From contig NZ_FQVW01000026.1 of assembly GCF_900129485.1 (NCBI RefSeq), positions 1 to 43,546 on the forward strand: a stretch of DNA of 43,546 nt, written 5' to 3'. The notes under the pieces were generated by a model. That model was not told the origin of the DNA. It did not search any database and saw nothing but the letters and a program-made list of their open reading frames with translations. How positions within the stretch are numbered: the stretch's first letter is position 1; each line of letters begins with the position of its first letter. Of this stretch, positions 18,353-28,102 are shown piece by piece. The position numbers and the translations under genes are program-made. The stretch comes from Ornithinibacillus halophilus. GTDB lineage: Bacteria > Bacillota > Bacilli > Bacillales > Amphibacillaceae.

Positions 18353-19801
18353 CTACTCACGATACGAATACCAGCTAGATACTGAATTAGAATCTTCCTC
18401 ATCGAGTTCTTTTAGTGTGAAGTGCTTTCCTGCCCCCATTATCCCAATAATCGATAACCTTATCGTAGCTAACTTCTCTTTTTTGTGTAGCTTGTGTTGT
18501 TTTCTATTAAATGATTGAATCCGCTTGTGATGCATTACCATAGTCACTTTACTCAACATCCGGTAGCGAATTGTTAATAATTTATCATCGATACGGTAAC
18601 CTGCATCTTTTTGTCTTAATATCCCTAAATACATACTTCCAATTAATAAGACAATCGGAATCCAAATAAATTGAGGAATAAAGAAACCTACTCCCGCTAA
18701 CATCACTATAAATGGAAGGACTGAGCGTACTAGATAATACTTTTTAGACCGTTTTGGAAGCTTATTCAGTTCCTGTCTTTCTGTTATAAACTCTGGTAAG
18801 AACTTTTGTAAGAAATCCTCTACCTCATTGGCCTTCATGATTGGGAATAATACAGTAGATAATTCTTCCCCTTTATCAATTGAACCTCCGGCAACTTCTG
18901 CAAAAACAGACACATATCCAAAAGGTTGTCTAATAATACTTTCCTCTACTCCAATTGCCTGAATTCTCTTAAGCGGAATGGTTAATTGCTTCTTCTCTAA
19001 TAGACCTCTAGTAATAAGTAATTCTTCCTCATTTCTTGATATCGTAAAGTTACCATATTTGATCATCGTACCAGCTATTCCTAATACCCATAAAATCAGC
19101 AGACCCATGATTCCCAACACAATTAAAATTACTATACTCAAACTAACAATTAGTTCTAATGTTTCATCATAAAAATCATCAGGAATAAACTGTTCCAATT
19201 CTGAGAACCCAACTGCAGCTATTGCAGCAATAACCCCAATACTTCCTGATGTTGTTCCAGCCAAAAATAGACGCTTAACCGTTATTTTTTGGGAGATGAC
19301 CGGAATTTCATTTTGTAATTCTTCTTCTAAATTCTCACCAGCCGAATCGTCCACTTGTTTCACATTTTTTAACTCGTTTCGAAGGGCTTCTCCATCTTTT
19401 AGTGATACAGCCTTCAATGAGGCCTCGGCTCCTGAACCACTACTTGCTGTCTCGATTTCTACTTTTACAAGCTTAAATATCCGGTGAAGCACACCAGCCG
19501 TTAAATCAATGGATTGAATTCTATTTTTGGATATGTACCTCTTTTTACGAATGAATATTCCATATTCGATACGAAGTTCATTATCCTCTATCCGGTACGT
19601 ATATCGATACCATGATAAAATACTAAATACAATGATTAATATAAGAATGACACCTACCCCTAATAGGTACCATCCTAAGTAATCATCTTTAAAGGAAATA
19701 AATGTAATAATAATTAAAAACAATGACTCTCTTAATGTTTTAATAAAATTGAAAATAATCGCAGCTGGATGTAAACGACGGTGATCAGACATCATCTTCA
19801 T
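18353..19801 (-). CDS. ydbT: PH-domain (bPH2/DUF304) membrane protein YdbT
   Basis: A 482-residue membrane protein. Membrane helix pairs occur near 18-60, 180-245 and 365-395, each followed by a bacterial PH-like (DUF304) domain with segments such as YRIEDNELRIEYGIF, RNEEELLITRGLLEKKQLTIPLKRIQAI and YRIDDKLLTIRYRML. The three-fold arrangement matches YdbT. It overlaps ydbS by 17 bases. The YdbS-YdbT pair has been linked in B. subtilis to resistance to bacteriocins and other amphiphilic agents; the mechanism is unknown. Confidence 0.92.
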   Translation of the reverse strand: MKMMSDHRRLHPAAIIFNFIKTLRESLFLIIITFISFKDDYLGWYLLGVGVILILIIVFSILSWYRYTYRIEDNELRIEYGIFIRKKRYISKNRIQSIDLTAGVLHRIFKLVKVEIETASSGSGAEASLKAVSLKDGEALRNELKNVKQVDDSAGENLEEELQNEIPVISQKITVKRLFLAGTTSGSIGVIAAIAAVGFSELEQFIPDDFYDETLELIVSLSIVILIVLGIMGLLILWVLGIAGTMIKYGNFTISRNEEELLITRGLLEKKQLTIPLKRIQAIGVEESIIRQPFGYVSVFAEVAGGSIDKGEELSTVLFPIMKANEVEDFLQKFLPEFITERQELNKLPKRSKKYYLVRSVLPFIVMLAGVGFFIPQFIWIPIVLLIGSMYLGILRQKDAGYRIDDKLLTIRYRMLSKVTMVMHHKRIQSFNRKQHKLHKKEKLATIRLSIIGIMGAGKHFTLKELDEEDSNSVSSWYSYRE

Positions 19802-20264
19802 CCACCCTTGCCAATGCTGAAATTCGGTCTCTTAATTCAGATGCATCCTCTTCTAGTAATGCTGGAATTTCATGTGTTGTTGCTGCAGTTGAAATCGTTA
19901 CACTAGCCAATTGATATTTCTTTAAGATTGGCCCTTGCTTAGTATCAACATGCTGCACACGAATCATTGGCACTAAAGTTCTTGAAACGATAAAAATACC
20001 ATGTTGTATGTAAATCTCTTGTTCAAAGACTTCATACCTCCATCTTCTCCATCTTAATTTTGGTAATATAAAAACAAAAATAATGGTCGTTAATAAGCTA
20101 ATAATTGCTGCAACAATTGGTATCCATATAGAAAAATCAAAGATAACAGCTAAAACAAATAGCGTTATCGTAATCACCCATGCAATCGCCTCAGAAAGGA
20201 TAGCAGAAATCCTCCAGGCTTTTATTGCATCAAGTGCAATCGTGTTACTAGGTGGTTGTCTCAT
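19785..20264 (-). CDS. ydbS: PH-domain (bPH2/DUF304) membrane protein YdbS
   Basis: A 159-residue protein with two N-terminal membrane helices (about 17-70) and a single bacterial PH-like domain (WRYEVFEQEIYIQHGIFI onwards). The ATG follows GAGAGGG by eight bases. Its 3' end overlaps ydbT, so the two are probably translated together and their products likely act as a complex. Confidence 0.92.
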   Translation of the reverse strand: MRQPPSNTIALDAIKAWRISAILSEAIAWVITITLFVLAVIFDFSIWIPIVAAIISLLTTIIFVFILPKLRWRRWRYEVFEQEIYIQHGIFIVSRTLVPMIRVQHVDTKQGPILKKYQLASVTISTAATTHEIPALLEEDASELRDRISALARVDEDDV

Positions 20265-20385
20265 GTTATATTCCCTCTCTTTCTATGTCTATAATAAAGT
20301 ACGTTGAAAAACTAATAAAGTTTCAATAATATATGGTGTTGGGATTTGGGTTTAGAAATTAGTTCAGTTAATTTCTTTTATTAAA

Positions 20386-20430
20386 AAAGAAGGACCTAGA
20401 GATTTGTTCTCTAAGCCCTTACTTCTTATA
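20386..20430 (-). terminator. Terminator of cshA
   Basis: A TAGAGA/TCTCTA stem with outer AAGG/CCTT pairs followed on the minus strand by CTTCTTTTTTA, starting at the cshA stop. Confidence 0.7.
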
Positions 20431-21924
20431 TTAGTCACGGTTTTTGCGGTTGAAGTTGCCTTTACGGTTTCTTCCACCTTGGTTTCTAGAACCTTGGCCT
20501 CCACGACCGCCCTGGCCACCACGGCCACCTTGGTTTCGCTTCCCATAAAAACGCTTATTATTAGAACGTCTCTTACCATCATTACTACGCTGTGCTTTTT
20601 TCACACTAATTGGCGCTACTGAAGATATGCTAACAGGCACATCTCTTCTTTCTTTCGTTAACATCTTCAGTGCTGCAGAAATAACAGTGATTGAATCATG
20701 TTCTTGCAATAACTCATTAGCTGTTTCATGGTAGGAACTAAGTTCACTCTTCTCAATGGTTTTCAAGATTTTTTCAACAGTCACTTGTTGCTGACCACGT
20801 TTTGCATCTTGATTTGATGGCGGCATCATACGTTTCATTTTACTTTTCGTTACTTTTTCAATTAATTTTAGATGAGCCATTTCTCTTGGTGTAACAAATG
20901 AGATAGCTTCACCTGCTCTTCCAGCTCTTCCTGTACGTCCGATACGGTGTACATAGCTTTCTGGGTCCTGTGGGATATCAAAGTTATATACATGAGTTAC
21001 TCCTGAAATATCTAAACCACGAGCAGCCACATCTGTTGCAACTAAGACATCAACACGACCGTTTTTAAATTTATTTAGTACAGACATACGCTTCCCTTGA
21101 GTTAAATCACCATGGATACCTTCTGCACGAAAACCTCTTGCTTGAAGTCCTTCTGCAATTTCATCCACTCTTTTTTTCGTTCTACTAAATACGATAGAAA
21201 GATCAGGATTATTAATATCCAAATGATTTGTTAACGTATCAAACTTGAATTTTTCTGGAATTTCAACGAAATACTGATCGATATTTTCAACGGTCATTTC
21301 TTTCGCTTTTACTTTAACTTCCTTAGGACTCTTCATTAAGTTCGTTGCAATATCACGAATCTCTTTTGGCATCGTAGCTGAGAAAAGCAATGTTTGTCTT
21401 TCTTCAGGAATACCTTTTAAGATTTCTCGAATATCATCAATGAAACCCATGTTTAACATTTCATCTGCTTCATCTAAAACAGCTGTTTGAACATGATCCG
21501 TGCGAACAGTTCTTCTACGGAAATGGTCTAATAATCTTCCAGGAGTGGCAACGACGATTTGTGGACCATCTTTTAATGAACGAATTTGTCTGTCCATATG
21601 TTGACCACCATAAACCGGAAGTGCTCGAACACTTTTGAATTTTCCTAATCGGTTGATTTCTTCTGCTACTTGAATCGCTAATTCCCTTGTTGGAGCAACG
21701 ACTAACCCTTGGATTTTTCTTTCCTTTGGATTAATCTTTTGTATCATTGGAATTCCGAATGCAGCCGTTTTTCCTGTTCCCGTTTGTGCCTGTCCGATCA
21801 CATCATTTCCTTCTAAAGCTAACGGGATTGTTTCTGATTGAATTGGGGTTGCTTCCTCAAACCCCATTTTCTCAAGTGATTTCATAATAGGATCTGATAT
21901 ACCTAGTTCTTTAAATGTTGTCAC
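20431..21924 (-). CDS. cshA: DEAD-box RNA helicase CshA
   Basis: An ATP-dependent RNA helicase of the RNA degradosome and ribosome assembly. The 497-residue protein has the Q motif (about 1-30), Walker A AQTGTGKT at 46-53, DEAD, SAT, and [11 protein letters not shown] motifs. A low-complexity basic tail of GGRGGQGG repeats and [10 protein letters not shown] forms the last 40 residues, an RNA-binding extension typical of CshA. The start is GTG at 21924, ten bases after AAGGAG; the frame stays open for 38 codons upstream, but that stretch has no ribosome site and does not resemble helicase N-termini. A leader of about 280 nt precedes it. Confidence 0.95.
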   Translation of the reverse strand: MTTFKELGISDPIMKSLEKMGFEEATPIQSETIPLALEGNDVIGQAQTGTGKTAAFGIPMIQKINPKERKIQGLVVAPTRELAIQVAEEINRLGKFKSVRALPVYGGQHMDRQIRSLKDGPQIVVATPGRLLDHFRRRTVRTDHVQTAVLDEADEMLNMGFIDDIREILKGIPEERQTLLFSATMPKEIRDIATNLMKSPKEVKVKAKEMTVENIDQYFVEIPEKFKFDTLTNHLDINNPDLSIVFSRTKKRVDEIAEGLQARGFRAEGIHGDLTQGKRMSVLNKFKNGRVDVLVATDVAARGLDISGVTHVYNFDIPQDPESYVHRIGRTGRAGRAGEAISFVTPREMAHLKLIEKVTKSKMKRMMPPSNQDAKRGQQQVTVEKILKTIEKSELSSYHETANELLQEHDSITVISAALKMLTKERRDVPVSISSVAPISVKKAQRSNDGKRRSNNKRFYGKRNQGGRGGQGGRGGQGSRNQGGRNRKGNFNRKNRD

Positions 21925-22204
21925 GCTTATATTTCTCCTTTTTGTGTATATTTTCTCGCCTAAGCGCCTAGAACTTGCCGTGATGCTACCGATTGATACA
22001 GCACCGTTTTTGTACTTTATTTTCCAATAGAAATACACTGGATTTCCTTAACTATCATAAAAGGTTGTTTTTTATATGACTTCTTTCATTCACTTCATTC
22101 ATGTAAAAAGATATCCAACTATGGTAGAAACCTAATTGATTTCTTGTAAGTAAACCTCAATTTCCGCCATCTACCATTAGAATTCTCCAAATTGTAATGG
22201 TTTA
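21925..22204 (-). ncRNA. Long structured 5' leader of cshA
   Basis: If transcription starts near 22204 the cshA mRNA has a leader of about 280 nt. It holds an 8-bp stem (22121-22128 with 22170-22177) closing a 41-nt interior in which AATTG and CAATT also pair. No known riboswitch class was recognised. Confidence 0.45.
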
Positions 22205-22210
22205 TTACGG

Positions 22211-22239
22211 ATTATAGCACCGTGGCAAATAACAGTCAT
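22211..22239 (-). promoter_or_regulatory. Candidate sigma-A promoter of cshA
   Basis: ATGACT (22234-22239), a 17-bp spacer and a perfect TATAAT (22211-22216) on the minus strand. The rest of the 529-bp gap to the EamA gene shows no gene. Confidence 0.5.
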
Positions 22240-22453
22240 TTTATAATAACATACCCTTGTTAAAGATATCTACTACTTTTGGAAAAGACAACCATTGCTT
22301 TCTTTAAATTAATTAGTCTGAAACATATATAGAAAAATGATTTTTCAATTATTGCATGGTAAAATAATGTCACTAAGCTAAACATAAGAAAGTGAAAATG
22401 TTATTCCTTCCAATTAAGGAGGACATTACAAAAAATATATAAGGAGGCTAATA

Positions 22454-23359
22454 ATGAGACTACCTCCATTCAATCCATATATTGCTGTTGTGGTTGGAGT
22501 TATTTCCGTTTCAACATCTGCAGTTATCGTCAAACTAGCAAGTGGTGCACCTGCAGCAATCATTGCCCAATATCGACTGCTATTTGCTGTTTTATTAATG
22601 GCACCTATCGTCTTATTTAAATACAAACATGAATTCAAATACATAAAGAAAAAAGATTGGATCTTATCTACTTTTGCAGGTATATTATTAGCTTTTCATT
22701 TCATTTTGTGGTTCGAATCGTTAAACTACACTTCAGTGGCAAGCTCCGTTGTTTTAGTTTCCCTGCAGCCAATATTTGCCTTTTTAGGAACGTATTTATT
22801 TTTTAAAGAAAGATTTTCACCCGGAGCCATTATTAGTATGGTTATCGCACTATTTGGAAGCATTATTATAAGTTGGGGTGATTTTCAAATAAGTGGCTTA
22901 GCATTTTGGGGTGACATGCTCGCTTTACTTGGAGCAGTTGCTGTTACAGGGTATTTTTTGATGGGGCAAAACGTAAGAAAACGTCTTTCATTAATGACTT
23001 ATACCTTTGTCGTATACGGCATAAGTTCTTTAACACTAATCATTTACAATCTCATTCTTCAAAATCCCTTTGTCGGATATCCAACAGATCACTGGCTACT
23101 GTTTCTCGCGTTAGCGATTTTCCCAACATTCTTAGGGCATACCTTATTTAATTGGGCCATCAAATGGTTGAGTACTTCCACCATTTCAATGGGAATCGTT
23201 TTTGAGCCAATTGGTGCATCCATTCTAGCTTATATTATCCTTGGAGAAAAGATTACTTGGGAGCAATGGTTAGGTGGAACAATTGTTATTTTTGGATTAT
23301 TTTTGTTCATATTAAGTACAACAAAAAAATCGAAAGTTACTATATCACAGAAGAAATAA
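22454..23359 (+). CDS. EamA/DMT-family transporter
   Basis: A 301-residue membrane protein with ten hydrophobic helices in two EamA repeats (about 5-135 and 150-290). These transporters export or exchange small metabolites or drugs; the substrate cannot be told from the sequence. AAGGAGG lies six bases before the ATG. First gene of the accessory block on this strand, followed by the DegV gene after 65 bp, with no terminator seen between. Confidence 0.9.
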   Translation: MRLPPFNPYIAVVVGVISVSTSAVIVKLASGAPAAIIAQYRLLFAVLLMAPIVLFKYKHEFKYIKKKDWILSTFAGILLAFHFILWFESLNYTSVASSVVLVSLQPIFAFLGTYLFFKERFSPGAIISMVIALFGSIIISWGDFQISGLAFWGDMLALLGAVAVTGYFLMGQNVRKRLSLMTYTFVVYGISSLTLIIYNLILQNPFVGYPTDHWLLFLALAIFPTFLGHTLFNWAIKWLSTSTISMGIVFEPIGASILAYIILGEKITWEQWLGGTIVIFGLFLFILSTTKKSKVTISQKK

Positions 23360-23424
23360 TATATTAATAATTCATAACCTGTTATAATTAAAACTAATAT
23401 TATTAATAAGAGTAGGTGAAAGGC

Positions 23425-24285
23425 ATGCAAATTCAAATTATGACAGATGGTGCAGCAGATATACCTAAACGTTTATCTGATTCAATCAATATTAAAGTTG
23501 TACCACTATATCTCCATTTTAGGGATGAACAATACAAGACTGGAGTGACCATTGATACGAAAACATTTTATCAAAAAATACGAGAACTTAAAGAGTTACC
23601 TCGTTCATCGGCACCTAGTCCAAACGACTTTTATGAAGCATATAAGGAAATTGATTCAGAAATACCGATTATCATGCTTAGCCTATCTAAAGGTTTAAGT
23701 AGCACCTATGAAAATGCAGTTGCTGCCAAAAATATGCTCTTAGAAGAAGAACCGAATCGTAAAATTGAAGTTATCAATACAAAGACCGCATCCTGTGGAC
23801 AAGCCCTATTAATACATGAGGCTAATAGAAAAATGGAAGAAGGCTATTCTTTTGATAAATTAGTAGCCCATCTTAACGAACGTGTGGAACAAACGACAAC
23901 TTTATTCGTCTTAAAAACATTAGAGAACCTTGTCCTAGGTGGACGTCTCGACAGAGTTAAAGGAAAGATTGCAAAGACCCTTAATATTAAATTATTAATG
24001 AAAGCAAGTGATGAGGGAACAATTGAAGTTGTAGAAAAAGTTCGTGGCGATAAAAAATCAATTCGCCGTTTTCTAGATGAAATTGGAGCTTATACAAAAC
24101 AAGTCGAAGAGAAAGTATTAATAATGACCCACTGCAATACGGAAGATCGAGCGCATTCTGTATTAAATGATATAAAAGATCAATATGGATTTAAAGATAC
24201 ATTCTTAACTGAAACTGGCCCACTAATCTCCACTTATGGTGGTGAAGGCGCATTAGTTATTTCGTTCTTTAAAGATAAAAAATAA
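23425..24285 (+). CDS. DegV family fatty-acid-binding protein
   Basis: A 286-residue DegV protein; family members bind a fatty acid and some (FakB) deliver it to the FakA kinase. The N-terminal MTDGAADIP segment, the conserved serines in PRSSAPSP and the region LSKGLSSTYENA, and the LENLVLGGRLDRVKG segment are typical. The start is the ATG at 23425, with a weak TAGGTG site upstream; a GTG three codons earlier is less likely. Without a neighbouring fakA a FakB role is only an inference. Confidence 0.91.
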   Translation: MQIQIMTDGAADIPKRLSDSINIKVVPLYLHFRDEQYKTGVTIDTKTFYQKIRELKELPRSSAPSPNDFYEAYKEIDSEIPIIMLSLSKGLSSTYENAVAAKNMLLEEEPNRKIEVINTKTASCGQALLIHEANRKMEEGYSFDKLVAHLNERVEQTTTLFVLKTLENLVLGGRLDRVKGKIAKTLNIKLLMKASDEGTIEVVEKVRGDKKSIRRFLDEIGAYTKQVEEKVLIMTHCNTEDRAHSVLNDIKDQYGFKDTFLTETGPLISTYGGEGALVISFFKDKK

Positions 24286-24289
24286 TATT

Positions 24290-24331
24290 AAAAAGGCTTC
24301 GGTTTACGACGAATGTTCCGAAGCCTTTTTT
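24290..24331. terminator. Bidirectional terminator between degV-like and esterase genes
   Basis: A 13-bp perfect stem (AAAAAGGCTTCGG with its complement) around a 15-base loop, with A-run before and T-run after, serving both convergent genes. Confidence 0.92.
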
Positions 24332-25020
24332 GATTCATTTCGTAAAAATTGATACACCATTCTGTTTAATGTATCCTTATCATTTCCCAAACAGATTAAA
24401 TGACGGGACCGTTCAAAGAACACCACTTCTTTCTCATTTGAAGGTATTTCTTTATCCAAATGATAGGCAGTCCTGTATGGAACCATACTATCCATTTGAC
24501 CTTGTGCAATGAGAACAGGGGAAGTGACATCTTTTAAAAACTTTCTAGTAAAACGGACTAGTTTTAAGAACTCTAAGTTTGCTTTAAAAGGAACAGAACC
24601 TAATTTCTTTTTATAATGTAAATACAATTTATTCTTGCTTAAATCTCCTTTGACACCATCCCTAAGAACCCCTCCAAAATCAACACCCATTTGCTTTAAT
24701 GAAATATATTTTCGAGCAGTAGCTAACAGAACGAGTTTATCTACTTTATACTTTGCTGCTAAATAGGCAGCAATCATTCCACCCATAGAAAAGCCAATAA
24801 CATATACTTTGTCATACCTTTGCTTCAACTCTTTTAAAGCCATTTCTGCTGTGGTAATCCATTTCTTATGGGAAACATTTTCTAATTCTAACTCTTCTCC
24901 ATGTCCAGGTAAAGTTGGAATGGAAATATGCCAATCGGTGTGTTTCTTTAAATAGTCCGTTAATGGCTGTAATTCATACGGTCCACCTGTAAAACCATGT
25001 ATCACTAAACACCCAATCAT
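24304..25020 (-). CDS. Alpha/beta-hydrolase carboxylesterase (Est30-like)
   Basis: A 238-residue serine hydrolase like the Geobacillus carboxylesterase Est30. The oxyanion-hole HGFTGGP is at 8-14, nucleophile Ser78 lies in GFSMGG, the acid residue is probably in GQMDSMVP, and the catalytic His in RSRHLI. It should hydrolyse short acyl esters or monoglycerides in the cytoplasm. The ATG at 25020 follows GGAGAG by seven bases; the ATG six bases upstream is too close. Its 3' end overlaps the bidirectional terminator. Confidence 0.92.
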   Translation of the reverse strand: MIGCLVIHGFTGGPYELQPLTDYLKKHTDWHISIPTLPGHGEELELENVSHKKWITTAEMALKELKQRYDKVYVIGFSMGGMIAAYLAAKYKVDKLVLLATARKYISLKQMGVDFGGVLRDGVKGDLSKNKLYLHYKKKLGSVPFKANLEFLKLVRFTRKFLKDVTSPVLIAQGQMDSMVPYRTAYHLDKEIPSNEKEVVFFERSRHLICLGNDKDTLNRMVYQFLRNESKKASEHSS

Positions 25021-25196
25021 ATTCATTCTCTCCTTCAGATTCCTACTCGCATTCCCTAATCTGAAGTTCTATGTTTATCATCTTTATATAAAACTTCTTT
25101 ATCTCTTTTTTATCTTCTGCCACTTACACCAAAAAATACAGTTGAAAGCGCAGAACAAAATCATTTTTATTTTATCAGCTAACTAAATTCTAGCTA

Positions 25197-25598
25197 TTAA
25201 TTGTAGCGAAAATTTTTCAACAAGGAACTTACCTGTTTTACTATTGGCTGTACTTGATGATACGTGTTAGCCATTTGTCCGACGGTTGACAACATTTTAT
25301 CTAAATTCATTTGTCCATTTTCGTCTTGAAATTGCGATAAAATACCTTGGCTGTAGTTAGAATAAGGTTGTTGTTGATGATTATATTGTTGATATGCTTG
25401 ATTTTGGGCCATGCTATTAAACCAATCAGCTGGCTGTTTTGGCTTTTGGAACTGTTCAAATGGTGATTGCTGTTGAAAGTATTGCTCAGGCGGCTGTTGA
25501 TAAGGGAAATTAGGTTGATGCATTTGATTTAATTGTTGATGATAAAGGGAATGCCCCTGATTGGATGGTGGGTAATTAGAATAAGGTCTATATTGCAT
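25197..25598 (-). CDS. YppG-like glutamine-rich protein
   Basis: 133 residues, beginning MQYRPYSNYPP, with about 90 residues rich in Gln, Pro, Tyr and Asn and no predicted fold, followed by a conserved C-terminal segment (GQMNLDKMLSTVGQMANTY then IVKQVSSLLKNF) found in the YppG family of Bacillus. Related proteins are sporulation or coat associated, but that is inference here. The ATG at 25598 follows AAAGGA by ten bases; the frame is open upstream without a ribosome site. Single gene with no partner. Confidence 0.75.
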   Translation of the reverse strand: MQYRPYSNYPPSNQGHSLYHQQLNQMHQPNFPYQQPPEQYFQQQSPFEQFQKPKQPADWFNSMAQNQAYQQYNHQQQPYSNYSQGILSQFQDENGQMNLDKMLSTVGQMANTYHQVQPIVKQVSSLLKNFRYN

Positions 25599-25730
25599 CG
25601 CACACACATCCTTTAGATTCAGTCTATATAATAATTTATGCAATGACTGACACATGCGTGAGTTTATAAAAAGACGAAGTACATCTAACTATCGAGGTGG
25701 TAGGAGTTTGTGCTCTTGTCTTACCTAATA

Positions 25731-25762
25731 GAAAAAGGCGAAATGCCAAGAAGCATTTCGCC
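25731..25762 (-). terminator. Terminator of the YthPQ-type operon
   Basis: A perfect 10-bp GGCGAAATGC stem with a 6-base loop, followed on the minus strand by TTTTTC. It lies about 100 bp past the permease stop. Confidence 0.88.
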
Positions 25763-25859
25763 CATCATTGGGTACATACCAATGGATGTATAAGCCTACC
25801 GACTAGCTTATACAATTTTTATAAAGCAGAGACATCCCTATCCCAACTTCATAATAGCA

Positions 25860-27269
25860 TTACCTAATTTGTTCGTCTGTGACATACGTCACATCTTTTT
25901 GATATTTTCTTATTAAAAATACTATGAGTAGTACTGTTAAGGATACAGTTGGAATACTCTCACTTATTACAATCAGAACCACACCGATAAAACCAATAAC
26001 CTCTTCAATTTGAAACTTCTTATTTTCTTTTCTTAAAATTGAAATAGATTTGTTTACTTTAATATGATACGTAAGCAAGAAAGCTGAATAGATGAATACA
26101 AGCTGAATAGGTAACCACAAGCTATAATTTAAAATAAAGTAAGGGATAACCGGTAATACAATTGGGACTAAACCCATGTGTAACCATTTTATCAACGTTC
26201 TTTTATAACTATATAACTCCCACGGTAAAACCTCAATAATATCTGTCTTAAAGCGATTCACAAAGAAACTTGCTGCCAACGATGTAATGACATGAACAGC
26301 TACTGCAATACCAAGAAATACAAAGAAAGAATTAATAAAGACAAATATGATAAGCATGAGCAATAATGTTCCTACTACTTGTGATACAAGATCTAAATTC
26401 TTACTAAAATACACTTGCCACAAACGATGATAAATTGCTTTTTCTGTGTACCGAAAAGGTTTTTTTCGCTTTTTGGTATTTTGAAATATGCTATACCTTT
26501 TCTGTCTTTTTAGACGAGTATTTGAAGCTCTCTCAATTAATGGCATTGTCCAGATTTTAAAATCATTAAGTTCTGCAACTCTTCCCCAATGAATGAATTG
26601 GAATATACTAGGAATTAGCAGCATATTTATAAAAACAAGCAGTACAAGTGCAATAATCCCTATGTAATCTGCACTAGTCATGACGTTTACTATGTTCAAT
26701 AACGCAACAACAAGCAAACATCCTACTTTGATATACCATTTCGACTGGAACAATTTCCATTGTGGTAGAGTCATGAGTAGACCTATTAGCCAAAGAGTGC
26801 CAGTATACGTTATGACAAATTCAAATGAAAGGGGTGTTACTAACACTACAAGCAATCCACTAAGAAGGTAAAAAAAGAAGCTTTTCACCCATTTTTCTAA
26901 AACACAATACAGCCAAATACGTTTTATTGAAAAAGTAAGGTAACTTAACTTCAATTCTGAACTTGTAAAAATGATCCCAGGATTTTTTATTGATTGAAAT
27001 ACATATGCCATTGGAAGTGCAGTTATAAGAAAACCAACACGTTCCATCGCTGCCTTCTCAAACGTTAGAAACATACCCTCATATTTATTAATCATATCGC
27101 CGAAAATAAAAATACTTGCAAAAAGATAACCACCTAAGACAAGTAAGTAAAAACCTGTTGTTTTATCTACCATTAATTGAAAAGCCATTTTTCTTAATTG
27201 GCGCTTTTTTCGTGCACGATTCCTTTTCAAGAAAAATAATACATTCCATAAACGGGGTTGATTACTCAT
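25860..27269 (-). CDS. EcsB/YthQ-type ABC transporter permease
   Basis: A 469-residue polytopic membrane protein with hydrophobic helices at about 38-60, 85-105, 130-200, 205-230, 300-340 and 365-455 and a basic N-terminus. Size, topology and its partner ATPase fit the EcsB family, of which B. subtilis has EcsB and YthQ; I lean to YthQ because EcsB belongs to the ecsABC locus. The ATG overlaps the ATPase stop by eight bases. EcsAB acts in protein secretion and peptide processing; the substrate of YthPQ types is unknown. Confidence 0.85.
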   Translation of the reverse strand: MSNQPRLWNVLFFLKRNRARKKRQLRKMAFQLMVDKTTGFYLLVLGGYLFASIFIFGDMINKYEGMFLTFEKAAMERVGFLITALPMAYVFQSIKNPGIIFTSSELKLSYLTFSIKRIWLYCVLEKWVKSFFFYLLSGLLVVLVTPLSFEFVITYTGTLWLIGLLMTLPQWKLFQSKWYIKVGCLLVVALLNIVNVMTSADYIGIIALVLLVFINMLLIPSIFQFIHWGRVAELNDFKIWTMPLIERASNTRLKRQKRYSIFQNTKKRKKPFRYTEKAIYHRLWQVYFSKNLDLVSQVVGTLLLMLIIFVFINSFFVFLGIAVAVHVITSLAASFFVNRFKTDIIEVLPWELYSYKRTLIKWLHMGLVPIVLPVIPYFILNYSLWLPIQLVFIYSAFLLTYHIKVNKSISILRKENKKFQIEEVIGFIGVVLIVISESIPTVSLTVLLIVFLIRKYQKDVTYVTDEQIR

Positions 27270-27966
27270 TGTCCGTACCTCTCTTAATAGTATCGAACTC
27301 TTCTATACTACCTTTAGAAAGCAACTTACCTTGCTGTAGCAAAATGAAGAACCCAGCAATATCTTTTACCCTGTCAAGCTGATGAGTCGTTAATAATAAA
27401 GTTGTACCATCTTTAAGTTTTTCTTTTAACAATTCCTCAAAATAATCGATTGCATAAATGTCCAATCCCATAAAAGGCTCATCAATTAACATTAATGGAA
27501 CATCTGGTAACATTGCACAAATCGTTTGTACTTTTTGTCGCATCCCTTTGGAAAGTGATTCCGGATATTCATTCAATTTATCTACCAAATCAAATCCCTT
27601 AACAAGTCGATCTACTTTACGATTTAATACATCCTCCTTGATCTGATAACTTTTTCCGTATAACTGAAAATGTTGCATGACGGTTAGTTCCGTTAGAAGC
27701 AATGGTTCTTCTGGCAAATAAGAAATCTGTTGTTTGAATGATAGGAACTCAGAGTCTTGGTCAATCTGCTCATTTATAATAATTTTTCCAGTAGTCTTTT
27801 CCATAACAGCTAAAATAGCCTTCATTAACGTTGACTTCCCTGCCCCATTATGACCTACAAGAGCAGTAACCGTCCCTTGTTCCAATTCAAATTGAATGTC
27901 ATCTAGTAAGATTTTATCGTTCAACTTCAATGAAAGATTTTGTACTTGCAATGTTTTCAACATCAT
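27262..27966 (-). CDS. EcsA/YthP-type ABC transporter ATP-binding protein
   Basis: A 234-residue ATPase with Walker A GHNGAGKS near 37-44, the EcsA-like SYLPEEPLLLTELT segment after the Q-loop, signature LSKGMRQK, Walker B LMLIDEP and the switch His in LLTTHQ. The signature LSKGM is characteristic of EcsA-type proteins. AGGATGG precedes the ATG by six bases. It starts the two-gene operon with the permease. A palindromic extragenic repeat begins only 18 bp upstream of its start. Confidence 0.9.
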   Translation of the reverse strand: MMLKTLQVQNLSLKLNDKILLDDIQFELEQGTVTALVGHNGAGKSTLMKAILAVMEKTTGKIIINEQIDQDSEFLSFKQQISYLPEEPLLLTELTVMQHFQLYGKSYQIKEDVLNRKVDRLVKGFDLVDKLNEYPESLSKGMRQKVQTICAMLPDVPLMLIDEPFMGLDIYAIDYFEELLKEKLKDGTTLLLTTHQLDRVKDIAGFFILLQQGKLLSKGSIEEFDTIKRGTDNE

Positions 27967-27983
27967 TCAACACCATCCTATAT

Positions 27984-28102
27984 AAGAAAAGCGCAAGCGC
28001 CTTGGTCACCCCCGACAAGCTTAAGTCGAGCCTAGGCGTGGCGATCTTTGCCACAGAGAGGATTGACTTAAGACCTCGAGGGGGTAGGCGCTGGAGCTAG
28101 AC
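27984..28102. repeat. Bacillaceae extragenic hairpin repeat (intact copy)
   Basis: A 119-bp element starting GAAAAGCGCAAGCGCC and ending GCGCTGGAGCTAGAC, with internal complementary parts (GCTTAAGTC/GACTTAAG, TGGCGA/TGCCA). I recognise this family from many Bacillaceae genomes as a dispersed noncoding repeat. Here it lies between the ribosome site of the EcsA-like gene and the divergent phnD. A decayed relative follows phnD at 29241-29313. Confidence 0.8.

Noticed and set aside
21925-22038. N-terminal extension of CshA by 38 residues
   Set aside because: No ribosome site, no similarity to helicase N-termini, and a good AAGGAG precedes the internal GTG.
22251-22256. GGGTAT on the minus strand upstream of cshA as a sigma-B -10
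   Set aside because: No GTTT-type -35 lies 12-15 bp upstream; the TATAAT promoter nearby is better.
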